Assembly (NCBI RefSeq): GCF_030553055.1
Contig: NZ_CP130713.1
Coordinates: 2,976,001-3,040,000, forward strand
Reading direction: 5' to 3'
Source of the DNA: Streptomyces sp. XD-27
GTDB lineage: Bacteria; Actinomycetota; Actinomycetes; Streptomycetales; Streptomycetaceae
DNA length: 64,000 nt
The notes beneath the pieces are model-generated. The model was not told the origin of the DNA. It did no database searches and was given only the letters and a program-made list of their open reading frames with translations. Shown in pieces: positions 9,375 through 18,300 of this stretch; positions within the stretch are counted from its first letter, which is position 1; each line of letters opens with the position of its first letter. A program made the translations under genes and the position numbers.

Positions 9375-12300
9375 TGGGTCTCCTTGATGACATCAAGGAC
9401 GGCGCCAGTTCCGTCAAGAACGGCATCGAGGACGGCATCGAGTACGGTGTCGAGAAGGTCGAAGAAGGGGCCGAGTACGCGGCTGAGAAGACCGGCGAAG
9501 CGACCGAATACGTCGGCGACAAGGTCGCCGACGGCCTGGAGAAGGTCGGTGCGGACGGCGCCGCCGACTGGGTCCGCGACAAGTCCAGGTCGGCGGCCAA
9601 CTACCTCGGCGCGGACGTCTCCGAGCTGGAGCTGGGCCAGACCGAGGACCCCAAGAAGCTGGTCTACGGCAGCGTCTCGAAGATCAACTCCACGGCCCGC
9701 CATCTGAGGGACTTCCAAAAGGCCTTCGACAAGGTGGGCGACGGCCTTAAGGGCCTGGACTCGGAACACTGGAAGGGCAAGACCGCGAATGCCTTCCGGG
9801 AGGAGGTCTCGGTCAAGCCCAAGGCGTGGTACAAGGCCGCCGACGCCTGCGAGAAGGCCGCCAAGGCGCTGGAGTCGTTCGCCAAGACCGTGAAGTGGGC
9901 GCAGGGGCAGGCCCAGCAGGCCCTCGAGGCGTACAACAAGGCCCTGAAGGAATCCGCGGCGGCCGTCAAGGCGCACAACGCCAAGATCGATGCCTACAAC
10001 GAGGCCGTGAAAAAGGGCGAGGACCCCGGCGAGAAGCCAGGCCCGTTCAAGGACCCCGGCAAGGCCAAGGCCGAGGCGGCCCAGGACAAGCTGGACGGGG
10101 CCCGCACGCAGCGCAACACCGCCGCGGCGGAGGCCCGTAAGAAGATCAAGGAAGCCCACGACGCGGCGCCGCCCAAGCCGTCACTGCACGAGCGGACCGA
10201 AGACCGCAAGCATGGCATCGCCCTGGACGCGGAGCACTTCGCCGGCGGCATCATCAAGGGCACGGCCGGTGTGATCGGCTTCGCCCGGAGCGTGAACCCG
10301 ACCGACCCGTACAACCTCACGCACCCGGCCGAGTACGCGACCAGCCTGAACAACACCGCGGCCGGCCTGTACACGGCGGCCAGCGACCCGGTCGGCACCG
10401 CCAAGAACCTGGCCCACGCCTTCGCCAAGGACCCGAGCGAGGGGTTCGGCCGGGCGATCCCCGAGATCTTCGGGGCGAAGGGGCTGGGCGGCGTGAAGGC
10501 GGGGGTGAACGCGGGCAAGGCGGCGCGGCATCTGCCGGGGGCAAAGGGGCCGGGCCGCAAGTCCCATAGTGAACGCCCCAACGAGAACACGGAACCGCCC
10601 CAGAGCCGGAAGGAGTGCGGCGACCCGGTCGACGTGGCCACCGGGAAGATGTTCCTGCCCCAGACGGATGTGACGCTTCCTGGGGCACTGCCGCTGGAGT
10701 TCAAACGTCAGACAGAGTCCGGCTTCGCAGTGGGCCGCTGGTTCGGCCCTTCCTGGACGAGCACGGTGGACCAGCGGCTGGAGATCGACGCCGAAGGTGT
10801 CATCTTCATCAGCGAGGACGGCCTGATCCTGGCGTACCCCCACCCGGCCCCCGGGGTGCCCACCCTCCCCGAGGCGGGCCCACGGTGGCCATTGGAACGG
10901 GACGCACACGGCGACTACACCCTGACCGAGCCGGAGACCGGGCGGGTGCGCCACTTCACGGGCCCGCGAGGGGAGGAGAACGGCGGTGACGGAGAGGCGC
11001 GCCTGGAGCAGATATCCGACCGTGGCGGCCACCGGATCACCTTCGAGTACGACTCCGTGGGTGCGCCGACCGCCGTTGTCCACAGCGGCGGATACACGCT
11101 GAAGCTCACGACGGCGGACCGCCGGATCACCGCTCTCCACCTGGCGGGCGCCGGTGCTGACGGGACAGACCAAGAGCTGGTCCGTTACGGCTACACCGAC
11201 GGAAGCCTCACGGAGGTCGTCAACTCCAGCGGCTTGCCGATGAGTTTCGAGTACGACGACGAGCGCCGCGTCATCGCCTGGATCGACACCAACGGCTCAC
11301 GCTACGACTACGTCTACGACAACCTGGACCGGTGCATCGCCCAGGGCGGCGAGGCGGGCCACGTCGCGCTGCGGTTCGACTACAACGGGGCGGCGGAGCA
11401 CCCCGGGCACCGCGTCACGACGGTCACGACCACAGAAGGCGCGGTCAGCCGCTATGTGGTCAATGAGCGATGCAAGGTCGTCGCCGAAACGGACCCACTA
11501 GGCAACACCATCCGCACCGAGTACGACCGCTTCGACCGGGTCGTGTCCCGCACCGACGCCCTGGGGCAGACCACCGGCTACGAATACGACGAGGCCGGTC
11601 ACCTCACGGCGATCACCAGCCCTGCCGGCAGCCGCTCCACTGCCGAGTACAACGAGCTCGGCCTCCCGGTGGCGCTGACCGGCCCGGACGGCGCCACCTG
11701 GTACCAGACGTACGACGAGGCGGGCCGCCGCACGTCGGCGACGGACCCGGCGGGCCACACCACCCACCATGCGTACGACGAGATGGGCCACTTGGCCGCC
11801 GTCACCGACGCGCTGGGCGCGACGACCCGAGTCCGCTGCAACAAGGCGGGCCTGCCGGTCGAGATCACGGACCCGCTGGGCGGGACGACCACGTACCACC
11901 GGGACGGCTTCGGCCGCCCGACGACGATCGTGGACCCGACGGGCGCGACGACGCGCCTGACGTGGTCGGTGGAGTCCAAGCTGACCAGCCGCACAGCGCC
12001 GGACGGCTCGCAGGAGCGGTGGACGTACGACGGCGAGGGCAACTGCGTCACGCACACGGACGCGATCGGCGGCGTCACACGTTACGAATACACGCACTTC
12101 GACCTGATGGCGGCCCGCACGGGCCCGGACGGCGTGCGGTACGAGTTCACCCACGACGCGTCGCTGCGCCTGACAGAGGTCGCCAACCCGCAGGGCCTGA
12201 CGTGGCGGTACGAATACGACGCGGCCAGCCGCCTTCTGGCGGAGAAGGATTTCGACGACCGCAGGGTGGCGTACACGTACGACGTTGCGGGCCGCCTGGC

Positions 12301-14173
12301 GACCCGAACCAACCCCCTGGGCCAGACGGTCACGTACGAGCGGGACGCGGCGGGCCGCACGGTCAGCAAGGACGCCGACGGCAGGGTCACCACCTTCGCG
12401 TACGACGCGGCGGGCCGCCTGATGTCGGCGTCGGGGCCGGACGCGGAGGTGGTGTACCAACGCGACCGCTTGGGCCGGGTGAAGGCCGAGATGGTCGCGG
12501 GCCGAGTCCTCACGCACACGTACGACGCGCTGGGCCGCCGCACGCGCCGCGTGACGCCGACCGGCGCGATCAGCACGTACGCGTACGACGCGGCGGGCAA
12601 CCGCACGACGCTGACGGCGCAGGGCCACACCCTGGCCTCTGACCACGACGCGACGGGCCGCGAAACGATTCGCCGCGTAGGCGACACCCTGACCCTGACG
12701 AACACCTGGGACCCGCTGGGCCGCCTCACAGCACAAGAACTGACCGGTGCGTCCGAGGCCAGGATCCAGCACCGGGCATACACGTACCGCGAGGACGGCC
12801 ACCTCACCGGGATGGCCGACCACCTGAACGGCCCCCGCACTTTCGACCTGGACACGGCGGGACGGGTCACGGCGGTCCACGCAGCAGGCTGGACGGAGAC
12901 CTACGCCTACGACGAGGCAGGCAACCAGACCCAGGCAGCTTGGCCCGCCGACCACCCGTCCCAGGACGCGACGGGCACCCGCGCCTACACCGGCACCCGC
13001 CTCACCCGCGCGGGCAGCTACCGCTACGAACACGACGCCGCGGGCCGCCTCATGCTCCGCCAGAAGACACGCCTGTCGAAGAAACCGGACACCTGGCGCT
13101 ACGAATGGGACGCCGAGGACCGCCTCCGCCAGGTGACCACCCCGGACGGCACCCGGTGGCGCTATCTATACGACCCCTTCGGCCGCCGAGTGGCGAAGCA
13201 GCGCCTGGACGCGGACGACGAGGTGACCGAGGAGGTCACCTTCACCTGGGACGGCCCCACCCTGGTGGAGGAGACCACCACCGCTCCGGGATTGCCGAAC
13301 CCGGTGACGCTGACGTGGGACCACGCGGGCCTGCGCCCGATAACCCAGTCAGAGCGCATCACCGACGCCACGACGCAACGCGAGATCGACGCCCGCTTCT
13401 TCGCGATCGTCACGGACCTGGTGGGCACCCCGACGGAACTCGTAGCCGAGACGGGCGACATCGCCTGGCGCACCCGCAGCACCCTGTGGGGCACCACGAC
13501 GTGGGCATCGAACAGCACGGCGTACACCCCCCTCCGTTTCCCCGGCCAATACTTCGACCCAGAAACGGGCCTGCACTACAACGTACAGCGCTACTACGAT
13601 CCAGAATCAGCCCGCTACCTCTCAGCGGATCCGCTTGGCCTCACCCCGGCCCCTAACCCGGCGACCTACGTCCCTAATCCCCACACCTGGGCAGATCCGC
13701 TCGGCCTGGCACCGTGCAAGCGATCGCTCATCGGCCGGCTTAAGTCTCTCTTCAGCCGCGAGGACTCGCCATCCCCAACGCCAGGAACACCGAACTCCCA
13801 ACCGCCACGCATGCTGGAACCGCCAAACCCGGGCATCGACAGCGTCAGCCACCTTTACGGCCCGTACCACAGACTAGGGTCACCCACTCAAACCCCTGAG
13901 GTTACCCAGCAGGTCCTTCAATCCGGAGAACTGTGGGGTCGGGCCTCTCGCTGGGGAGGAGACGAGATGGTCCAGGCCCACAACGGACCCATTCCGAGCA
14001 GTGCACCACCTGGAAGTTTCGAATTTTACACATCAGTCGAGCCGAAGCCGGCAAGAAACACGCCTCCTGGCTACGTAGCATGGGAGCTAGGAAGCGAAGC
14101 AGGCGTGAATAGAGTCAGGAGCGGCGGCGAGGATTTCGCCTCTATCCCTGTCTTCGTCACGGAAACGAGGTAA
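9374..14173 (+). CDS. Rhs-B: intact T7SS-type Rhs polymorphic toxin with unrecognised tip
   Basis: 1,599 aa in one open frame, the only uninterrupted Rhs of the three. Residues 1-65 are an amphipathic, charged repeat ('YGVEKVEEGAEYAAEKTGEA'). Residues 80-200 are a WXG100-like helical hairpin with 'LDSEHWKGKTANAFREEV', as in putative T7SS-secreted proteins. DUF6531-like segment near 412 ('DPVDVATGKMFLPQTDVTLP'), Rhs/YD repeats about 600-1330, core near 1382 ('LRFPGQYFDPETGLHYNVQR'), cleavage motif 'NPHTWADPLGLAP' near 1440. The tip (about 158 aa) carries 'LYGPYHRLGSPTQTPEV', 'VLQSGELWGRASRWGGDEM' and 'GSFEFYTSVEPKPARNTPPG'. A TP...Q..L.SGELWG pattern followed by an FYT strand recalls ADP-ribosyltransferase-like tips, but I cannot name the family. 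Confidence 0.93.
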   Translation: MGLLDDIKDGASSVKNGIEDGIEYGVEKVEEGAEYAAEKTGEATEYVGDKVADGLEKVGADGAADWVRDKSRSAANYLGADVSELELGQTEDPKKLVYGSVSKINSTARHLRDFQKAFDKVGDGLKGLDSEHWKGKTANAFREEVSVKPKAWYKAADACEKAAKALESFAKTVKWAQGQAQQALEAYNKALKESAAAVKAHNAKIDAYNEAVKKGEDPGEKPGPFKDPGKAKAEAAQDKLDGARTQRNTAAAEARKKIKEAHDAAPPKPSLHERTEDRKHGIALDAEHFAGGIIKGTAGVIGFARSVNPTDPYNLTHPAEYATSLNNTAAGLYTAASDPVGTAKNLAHAFAKDPSEGFGRAIPEIFGAKGLGGVKAGVNAGKAARHLPGAKGPGRKSHSERPNENTEPPQSRKECGDPVDVATGKMFLPQTDVTLPGALPLEFKRQTESGFAVGRWFGPSWTSTVDQRLEIDAEGVIFISEDGLILAYPHPAPGVPTLPEAGPRWPLERDAHGDYTLTEPETGRVRHFTGPRGEENGGDGEARLEQISDRGGHRITFEYDSVGAPTAVVHSGGYTLKLTTADRRITALHLAGAGADGTDQELVRYGYTDGSLTEVVNSSGLPMSFEYDDERRVIAWIDTNGSRYDYVYDNLDRCIAQGGEAGHVALRFDYNGAAEHPGHRVTTVTTTEGAVSRYVVNERCKVVAETDPLGNTIRTEYDRFDRVVSRTDALGQTTGYEYDEAGHLTAITSPAGSRSTAEYNELGLPVALTGPDGATWYQTYDEAGRRTSATDPAGHTTHHAYDEMGHLAAVTDALGATTRVRCNKAGLPVEITDPLGGTTTYHRDGFGRPTTIVDPTGATTRLTWSVESKLTSRTAPDGSQERWTYDGEGNCVTHTDAIGGVTRYEYTHFDLMAARTGPDGVRYEFTHDASLRLTEVANPQGLTWRYEYDAASRLLAEKDFDDRRVAYTYDVAGRLATRTNPLGQTVTYERDAAGRTVSKDADGRVTTFAYDAAGRLMSASGPDAEVVYQRDRLGRVKAEMVAGRVLTHTYDALGRRTRRVTPTGAISTYAYDAAGNRTTLTAQGHTLASDHDATGRETIRRVGDTLTLTNTWDPLGRLTAQELTGASEARIQHRAYTYREDGHLTGMADHLNGPRTFDLDTAGRVTAVHAAGWTETYAYDEAGNQTQAAWPADHPSQDATGTRAYTGTRLTRAGSYRYEHDAAGRLMLRQKTRLSKKPDTWRYEWDAEDRLRQVTTPDGTRWRYLYDPFGRRVAKQRLDADDEVTEEVTFTWDGPTLVEETTTAPGLPNPVTLTWDHAGLRPITQSERITDATTQREIDARFFAIVTDLVGTPTELVAETGDIAWRTRSTLWGTTTWASNSTAYTPLRFPGQYFDPETGLHYNVQRYYDPESARYLSADPLGLTPAPNPATYVPNPHTWADPLGLAPCKRSLIGRLKSLFSREDSPSPTPGTPNSQPPRMLEPPNPGIDSVSHLYGPYHRLGSPTQTPEVTQQVLQSGELWGRASRWGGDEMVQAHNGPIPSSAPPGSFEFYTSVEPKPARNTPPGYVAWELGSEAGVNRVRSGGEDFASIPVFVTETR

Positions 14174-14174
14174 C

Positions 14175-14492
14175 ATGCGCCGGATTGAATCATCCAGCTT
14201 CCAAGGGTCACCACAGCGGTACATTGCGCAGCTAGAGGTGACCACGGAGATTGTCCAGTCACTGTGGGGTCGTCCCGACGTGACGCGAGATGACCTCGGA
14301 GAGTGGCTAACATTCGCCTTCGCGCTCAGAAGCGGAACGTTGACCGCACTGGTGAGGGAGGTACACAATGCACCTAGCCCCGGCTATATCCTGACGGCAA
14401 TCGGACGCAAAAACCCGTCCGATATATTGTCGGAATTCCTCGCTCAATCTGGCTTGAGTGCCGCTCGGGTTTCACATAAAGGTTTCGAGTAA
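14175..14492 (+). CDS. Candidate immunity protein for Rhs-B
   Basis: 105 aa, starting 1 nt after the Rhs-B stop (TAACATG), so coupling is very likely. Sequence features: 'SPQRYIAQLEVTTEIVQSLW', 'DLGEWLTFAFALRSGTLTALV' and C-terminal 'SDILSEFLAQSGLSAARVSH'. I recognise no family. Small size, cytoplasmic character, lower G+C than the Rhs body and position identify it as the cognate immunity gene (inference). The 213 bp after it (14493-14705) hold no gene I can support. Confidence 0.65.
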   Translation: MRRIESSSFQGSPQRYIAQLEVTTEIVQSLWGRPDVTRDDLGEWLTFAFALRSGTLTALVREVHNAPSPGYILTAIGRKNPSDILSEFLAQSGLSAARVSHKGFE

Positions 14493-14705
14493 CACGACGC
14501 GCCTTCGAATAGGAATCTGATACATATTCCAAGGCGGCATCGCGCGAACTCGATGGCCACTGATGTCGACCTACGGCAAGAGATTCCATACATGCCGGTC
14601 TCGCTAGCGCATGGCACCGATCCTCGTTGCAGCAAAAGGACTTCAGCCACAAGTAGCACAAGACCTCTGAGGGCAGTAGCAAATAAGCGCTCGTTTCCCC
14701 CTAAG

Positions 14706-15567
14706 GCGCGGATGACGAAGTCACCGAAGAGAACACCTTCACCTGGGATGGCCCGACTTCGGTGGAGGAAACCACCACCACTCCGGGATTGCCGAACCCT
14801 GTCACGCTGACCTGGGACCACGCAGGCTTGCGCCCGATATCCCAAACAGAACGCATCACTGATGCCACGACCCAACGCGAGATCAACACTCGCTTCTTCG
14901 CCATCGTCACAGACCTGGTGGGCACTCCGACGGAGCTGATCGACGAGACGGGCGACATCGCATGGCGCACCCGCAGCACCCTGTGGGGCACCACGACGTG
15001 GACGAGGGACAGCACGGCCTACACTCCGCTCCGCTTCCCGGGCCAGCACTTCGACCCGGAATCGGGCCTGCACTACAACGTCCAGCGCTATTACGACCCG
15101 AAGACGGCTCGCTATATCTCGGCGGACCCTCTTGGCTTCATGCCTGCCCGCAACCCGGCGACATACGTCGACAATCCGCACACATGGACTGACTCTCTCG
15201 GCCTTGCGCCCGACTGCGATGACGACGGACCTACAACAACACACGACGATCTGACGCGTGTGGGACGATGGATGTCACCGGCCGAACATGAGGCAATGGT
15301 ATCCACAGGAAAAGTACAGGAAGGAAATGGAGGATCAACCTACGTTGCGCACCCAGCAGATCCTGCCGCATACTATCGACAGACTGCGCCTGGAATCGGT
15401 ACGTCGAATTCGATGTCCCCAGGAGTTCTTTGAGTCCCGGAGGTGAACCGGGGTGGGCTCAAATCCGAAGCCCGAATCACTCACTAGCCGAAAGACTCGC
15501 CAAGATCGGCAGACCCGTGCCACCGGTTCCTGACGCATTGAATATAGAATGGCTCCAGACAAAGTGA
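14706..15567 (+). pseudogene. Orphan rhs C-terminal fragment with a frameshifted TreTu-type toxin tip
   Basis: Similarity to Rhs-B starts abruptly at 14706 inside the Rhs core and runs through 'NPHTWTDSLGLAP', so this is a displaced toxin tip without shell or promoter. The tip reads 'VGRWMSPAEHEAMVSTGKV', 'GNGGSTYVAHPADPAAYYRQ', then needs one extra A at 15394-15395. The next frame then continues 'NRYVEFDVPRSSLSPGGEPG', 'WAQIRSPNHSLAERLAK' and stops at 15565-15567. The GRWMS...GKVQ...THVA...YVEFDVP...GWAQI pattern is that of TreTu, an Rhs toxin that ADP-ribosylates EF-Tu (known from Salmonella; recalled match). Unrepaired, translation ends at 15433 and loses the second half of the toxin. Confidence 0.8.
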
Positions 15568-15875
15568 CCGAAGACAGCAACGAAGCCGCCCTTCGCCAGC
15601 TGATCATCCGCCGCCGACCGGCCCTCAACAGCCAGCAAGTCGACGTATCAGCGGGAGAAAATCCCGAGAGCGCTGGCAACGACCCCATCATGTGGGTTGA
15701 TTTCTCCCGAGACCTGCGATGGGGGCGGATTTCTCTTTGGCGCGGAGGAGAAGTAGAGCTAGAGCTAGCAGACCTGGAGACCGGCGAGATCAAGCCACTT
15801 CACTTCACCCTGGTGAATCCTGATCGGATAATTCCGATCATCGATCGCCTTACTGCTTGGGTCGGCGCACGGTGA
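15549..15875 (+). CDS. TriTu-like immunity protein of the orphan TreTu toxin
   Basis: 108 aa, overlapping the restored toxin frame by 19 nt. Sequence 'IMWVDFSRDLRWGRISLWRG', 'VELELADLETGEIKPLHFTL' and 'IIPIIDRLTAWVGAR'. Position directly behind a TreTu tip makes it the cognate immunity gene, the TriTu equivalent. That its toxin frame is broken while this gene is open fits retention for protection against kin that still carry the toxin. No promoter is evident, so expression would need read-through or an internal start. Confidence 0.65.
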   Translation: MAPDKVTEDSNEAALRQLIIRRRPALNSQQVDVSAGENPESAGNDPIMWVDFSRDLRWGRISLWRGGEVELELADLETGEIKPLHFTLVNPDRIIPIIDRLTAWVGAR

Positions 15876-16078
15876 CCTGCGACGTGCAGTGCACGCGAAT
15901 CCCGGCCGGACTCGGAAAAATCCTTGTCAACTCAATCGAGGACGTTAAGGCTCAGCCGGACTTCTCGGCGTTCGTTATCTCGCGCACCGAATTTGAAGAG
16001 TTGTGGAGCCAGTGTCCTGGTCGGCGCGATCTCGAGGCAATACAGTCAGCTTCGGCTGGTCCACCTCACCAGGGATAG
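15872..16078 (+). CDS. Small hypothetical protein coupled to the TriTu-like gene
   Basis: 68 aa from a GTG that overlaps the previous stop (GTGA). Begins 'MTCDVQCTRIPAGLGKILVN' and continues 'FSAFVISRTEFEELWSQCPG'. Unrecognised. It could be a second immunity gene or the broken front of one. The overlap is the main reason to accept it. Confidence 0.35.
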   Translation: MTCDVQCTRIPAGLGKILVNSIEDVKAQPDFSAFVISRTEFEELWSQCPGRRDLEAIQSASAGPPHQG

Positions 16079-16100
16079 GACCAGCCGAGCAGGAGTCCGG

Positions 16101-16244
16101 TCAGCTCGTGGCAAGGATTACCCAGATCGCGAATCCGCAGGCGGCGGACATCGCAACAACGAAAGCCAGTCCCGCGCACTGACCCAGCTCGGCCGCAAAA
16201 TGCCTGATGGTCCTCAACCACAGGGACGACGCACGTGGCCGCAC
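16101..16244 (-). CDS. Possible 47-aa single-pass membrane protein
   Basis: A GTG at 16244 is preceded by GGGGAGGGG and opens a 47-residue frame. It has a basic front ('MRPRASSLWLRTIRHFAAE') and a 20-residue hydrophobic helix ('GLAFVVAMSAACGFAIWVIL'), ending ATS. It runs against the surrounding fragments. It resembles small membrane proteins found beside Streptomyces surface genes but cannot be assigned. Confidence 0.35.
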   Translation of the reverse strand: MRPRASSLWLRTIRHFAAELGQCAGLAFVVAMSAACGFAIWVILATS

Positions 16245-16535
16245 ATGCCCCTCCCCGCATCCCTGCGGCTGGTCAGGAGCGGAGGCGGAGAACGCCGCCG
16301 TTACCCCTCCGCTCCACGGCCCGGGGCAGCCTCCCCGCCCAGTTGGGTTGGGGTCGACACGCCAGTGCTTATGTGTCGTCATAAGGAACTGGCAGTGCGT
16401 TGGATCGGCCCGTGCGTGGTCGATGGCCCACACCCCGACCGGGCGCGGATCGTTGTCCACCCAGCACTCCTGAAATTCCGATCCGGGAGGACTGGGCGGC
16501 ATACTTCGATGTCCCCGCCGAGGAGGCCCACAGGC

Positions 16536-16862
16536 GTGCCTGATCCCGTAGTCCTGCGCATCGTGTCCCTTGAGGCCGCAGCCACCGAGTGGACGGCGGT
16601 CTGCGTCGTGCGATGCATCGAGGGAACCGCCACCGTCGGCATGAACTTCCACGTTAAAGAATCACAGGGCGCAGATGGTCGATCCGTTCCGTTGACGCTC
16701 ACGCGAATCGAGTGGTATGGCAAGCAGGTCGAGCAACTCGACACTGTCCATTCCGGCAGGGTCACGCTAACTGGCACAGGGAGCGAACATCTGCGACCGC
16801 AGAACACTCTCACTTCGTTTGATCCCACGAATGATAGGAACTCCACAGGAGGAAGTTGGTGA
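16536..16862 (+). CDS. Orphan candidate immunity protein
   Basis: 108 aa from a GTG at 16536 with GAGGAGG about 8 nt upstream; an ATG at 16509 in the same frame is possible. Sequence: 'VLRIVSLEAAATEWTAVCVV', 'GTATVGMNFHVKESQGADGR', 'LTLTRIEWYGKQVEQLDTVH'. The beta-rich, elongation-factor-like pattern and the position between two displaced rhs tips suggest a leftover immunity gene. No family is recognised. The stretch 16245-16535 holds nothing I can support. Confidence 0.5.
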   Translation: MPDPVVLRIVSLEAAATEWTAVCVVRCIEGTATVGMNFHVKESQGADGRSVPLTLTRIEWYGKQVEQLDTVHSGRVTLTGTGSEHLRPQNTLTSFDPTNDRNSTGGSW

Positions 16863-16918
16863 TCGGCTACGCATAAGCGAAGCCCCGGTAAGACAGCATC
16901 GCCCCCCCAGATTCGGCC

Positions 16919-17450
16919 CCTGGCGCTACGAATGGGACGCCGAGGACCGCCTCCGCCAGGTGACCACCCCGGACGGCACGAGGTGGCGCTACCTGTACGA
17001 CCCGTTCGGCCGCCGCGTGGCGAAGCAGCGCCTGGACGCGGACGAGAAGGTGGGCGAAGAGATCACCTTCACCTGGGACGGCCCCACATTGGTGGAGGAG
17101 ACCACCACCGCTCCGGGATTGACGCTGACCTGGGACCACGCCGGCCTCCGCCCGATCTCCCAAACGGAACGCATCACCGACGCCACGACGCAACGCGAGA
17201 TCGACACCCGCTTCTTCGCCATCGTCACGGACCTGGTGGGCGCCCCCACAGAACTGGCCGACGAAACGGGCGACATCGCATGGCGCACCCGCAGCACCCT
17301 GTGGGGCACCACGACGTGGGCATCAAACAGCACGGCGTACACCCCACTGCGCTTCCCCGGCCAATACTTCGACCCAGAAACGGGCCTGCACTACAACGTC
17401 CAGCGCTACTACGATCCAGAATCAGCCCGCTACCTCTCAGCGGACCCGCA
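16919..17450 (+). pseudogene. Second orphan rhs C-terminal fragment, left half, cut by IS5-family element
   Basis: Begins abruptly at the Rhs motif 'WRYEWDAEDRLRQVTTPDG', close to where the fragment at 19090 also begins. It continues through 'PLRFPGQYFDPETGLHYNVQ' to 'ARYLSADP', where the IS interrupts it. Compared with Rhs-B it lacks four codons at 'APGLPNPVTLTW' (here 'APGLTLTW'). Removing the IS exactly between its inverted repeats rejoins the halves in frame as 'SADPQGLEPAPNP'. There is no start or promoter of its own. Confidence 0.85.
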
Positions 17451-18300
17451 AAAGTTTGTCTCGTGACGCTGTGATCAGTGGCTGAGGGCGAGGTTGTGCA
17501 TGTGGGCGACGCCGCTGGTGGCCCACCAGACGCCGTCGCCTTTCAGGCGGCAGTCGCGCAGGATCTTCCAGTTCTTCATGCGGGCGAAGGCGTGCTCGAC
17601 GCGGGCGCGTACCCGCCGGTGGGAGGTGTTGTGCTGTTCCTTCCAGTCGGGCAGCCGGTCCTGCCCGGCCTGGCGACGGTGGGGCATCAGGACGCCGGTG
17701 CCCTGGTAGCCGCCGTCGGCGAGGACGGTCGCGGTGCCGCATGCCCCCTTGATGCCGGACTCGGCGAAGGCGGTGCAGTCGTTGCGGTTGCCGGGCAGCG
17801 GGCGGCCGACGGCCAGCACCACCCGGGTGTCCGCTTTGATCAGGACCTGGAGGTTCGCCGAGTACCGGTAGTTCTTCGACGAGGCCGACACCGTCCGGTC
17901 TCTCGTGGGCACCAGTGTGCCGTCCACGATGAGGATGTGGTGCCGTCCGGGCTTGTGCTTGCCCGGGGCCAGGGCCAGCAGGGGCCCGTGCCGGCCGATC
18001 ATCCGGCCGACGGCCGCGGGGGAGATCCCGAAGAGCGGGGCGAGCTGGCGCATGGTGAGGTTCGTACGGCAGTACATCGCCACGAGCAGGACCCGGTCCT
18101 CCAGGGGCAGTGCCCACGGGCGGCCCGGCCGGTCCGGGTCCAGAGCCCGGCCACCGTTGCGGTGGACAGCCCGCACCAGACGCTGGAACTGACGCGGGCG
18201 GAGCCCGGTGAACACCTCTATGAGCTCACGTCGTTGAGCCGTGACAACCTGCACGACTAGCTCAACGCCGCACCCGACCGCGAGTTACGAGACAGGCTTT
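17451..18300 (-). mobile_element. IS5-family insertion sequence, 850 bp
   Basis: Terminal inverted repeats AAAGTTTGTCTCGTGAC (17451-17467) and the complement of AAAGCCTGTCTCGTAAC (18284-18300) match at 14 of 17 positions. They enclose one transposase gene. The insertion splits an rhs fragment at its 'DPxGL' codons. No clear target duplication is visible. Confidence 0.9.
17475..18254 (-). CDS. IS5-family DDE transposase
   Basis: 259 aa. An N-terminal helix-turn-helix ('LTMRQLAPLFGISPAAVGRM') precedes a DDE_Tnp_4-type catalytic domain: first Asp in 'ILIVDGTLVPTRD' (about residue 107), second in 'VLADGGYQGTGV' (about 182), Glu in 'RVRARVEHAFARMKNWKIL' (about 221). It fills the element almost end to end, as usual for this group. 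Intact, so the copy may be active. Confidence 0.93.
   Translation of the reverse strand: MQVVTAQRRELIEVFTGLRPRQFQRLVRAVHRNGGRALDPDRPGRPWALPLEDRVLLVAMYCRTNLTMRQLAPLFGISPAAVGRMIGRHGPLLALAPGKHKPGRHHILIVDGTLVPTRDRTVSASSKNYRYSANLQVLIKADTRVVLAVGRPLPGNRNDCTAFAESGIKGACGTATVLADGGYQGTGVLMPHRRQAGQDRLPDWKEQHNTSHRRVRARVEHAFARMKNWKILRDCRLKGDGVWWATSGVAHMHNLALSH

Noticed and set aside
15924..16862. A single 312-codon gene
   Set aside because: The front part has mixed composition and crosses other gene remnants. Only the part after 16509 looks like protein and has a ribosome site.
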